DNA from: Bacteroidota bacterium
GTDB taxonomy: Bacteria > Bacteroidota > Bacteroidia > Bacteroidales > Prolixibacteraceae
Assembly (NCBI GenBank): GCA_030706665.1
Contig: JAUZOB010000190.1
Span: 1-6,447, forward strand
Reading direction: 5' to 3'
Length of the DNA stretch: 6,447 bases
The notes beneath the pieces are model-generated. The model did no database searches. It was not told where the DNA came from and saw only the letters and a program-made list of their open reading frames with translations. The translations under genes and the position numbers were made by a program. Below are positions 6,300-6,447 of the stretch, one piece after another; within the stretch, counting starts at the first letter, position 1, and every line of letters starts with the position of its first letter.

Positions 6300-6447
6300 C
6301 TATTTCGGCAACATCATAACATCGACCAGATTCCCTTGGGAAATGATTCCTTGTGTGAACTTGGTGATATCTTCCCTTGTGATATTTTTGATCTCATCCA
6401 GATACGTATTTGTTACATTCTTCCCATTTATGTAGTATTCATACAAA
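6300..6447 (-). CDS. C-terminal end of an M16-like zinc peptidase (5' end outside window)
   Basis: The minus strand is open from the window edge (first full codon 6446-6444) to TAG at 6302-6300, giving 48 residues that start LYEYYINGKNV and end NLVDVMMLPK. The pattern LYEYYINGKNVTNTYLDEI, then ITREDITKF, then ISQGNLVDVMMLP matches the end of M16 (insulinase/PqqL-type) peptidases of Bacteroidota. In these a helix carrying a T-x-E-D-I motif precedes a final strand ending in M-x-P. The catalytic HxxEH site would be far upstream and is not visible, so activity cannot be judged. Such proteins are usually exported or periplasmic. The gene lies upstream of the barrel gene on the same strand, but the roughly 300-nt gap and hairpins argue against tight coupling. 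Confidence 0.7.
   Translation of the reverse strand, partial: LYEYYINGKNVTNTYLDEIKNITREDITKFTQGIISQGNLVDVMMLPK

Overview
The window reads as Bacteroidota chromosome, most likely Bacteroidales. The evidence is an outer-membrane beta-barrel protein with an N-terminal carboxypeptidase-regulatory-like domain, a secreted right-handed beta-helix protein of the kind found in Bacteroidota glycan-degradation loci, an M16-type peptidase tail, AT-rich DNA, and start codons preceded by A/T-rich sequence instead of clear Shine-Dalgarno motifs. No rRNA, tRNA, CRISPR array, transposase or phage gene was seen.

Layout: (1) 1-151/195 is the 3' end of a plus-strand gene of unknown family, possibly with a frameshift near its end. 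(2) 196-400 is a short intergenic leader. (3) 401-2467 (+) encodes an exported right-handed parallel beta-helix protein resembling GH141-type glycosidases. (4) 2468-2619 is a convergent intergenic region holding the most unusual structure here: an 11-nt-period repeat array that switches orientation at its centre (three or four units forward, four reversed) and can fold into a hairpin. (5) 2620-3423 (-) encodes a short RNase Z-like metallo-beta-lactamase-fold hydrolase with a bulged hairpin just before its start. (6) 3424-3536 holds that hairpin and a terminator-like structure for the next gene. (7) 3537-5990 (-) encodes a TonB-receptor-like outer-membrane beta-barrel protein. (8) 5991-6299 is non-coding and carries two strong inverted repeats, one in the barrel gene's leader and one just after the peptidase stop codon. 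(9) 6300-6447 (-) is the C-terminal end of an M16-like zinc peptidase that continues beyond the window.

The genes do not form an obvious single pathway. The beta-helix protein may belong with the upstream plus-strand gene in a glycan-utilisation locus, but no SusC/SusD pair, sulfatase or regulator is visible. The three minus-strand genes are co-oriented but separated by gaps of 113 and about 300 nt containing hairpins, so they are probably transcribed at least partly independently. All functional calls come from reading motifs by eye; no database search was possible.
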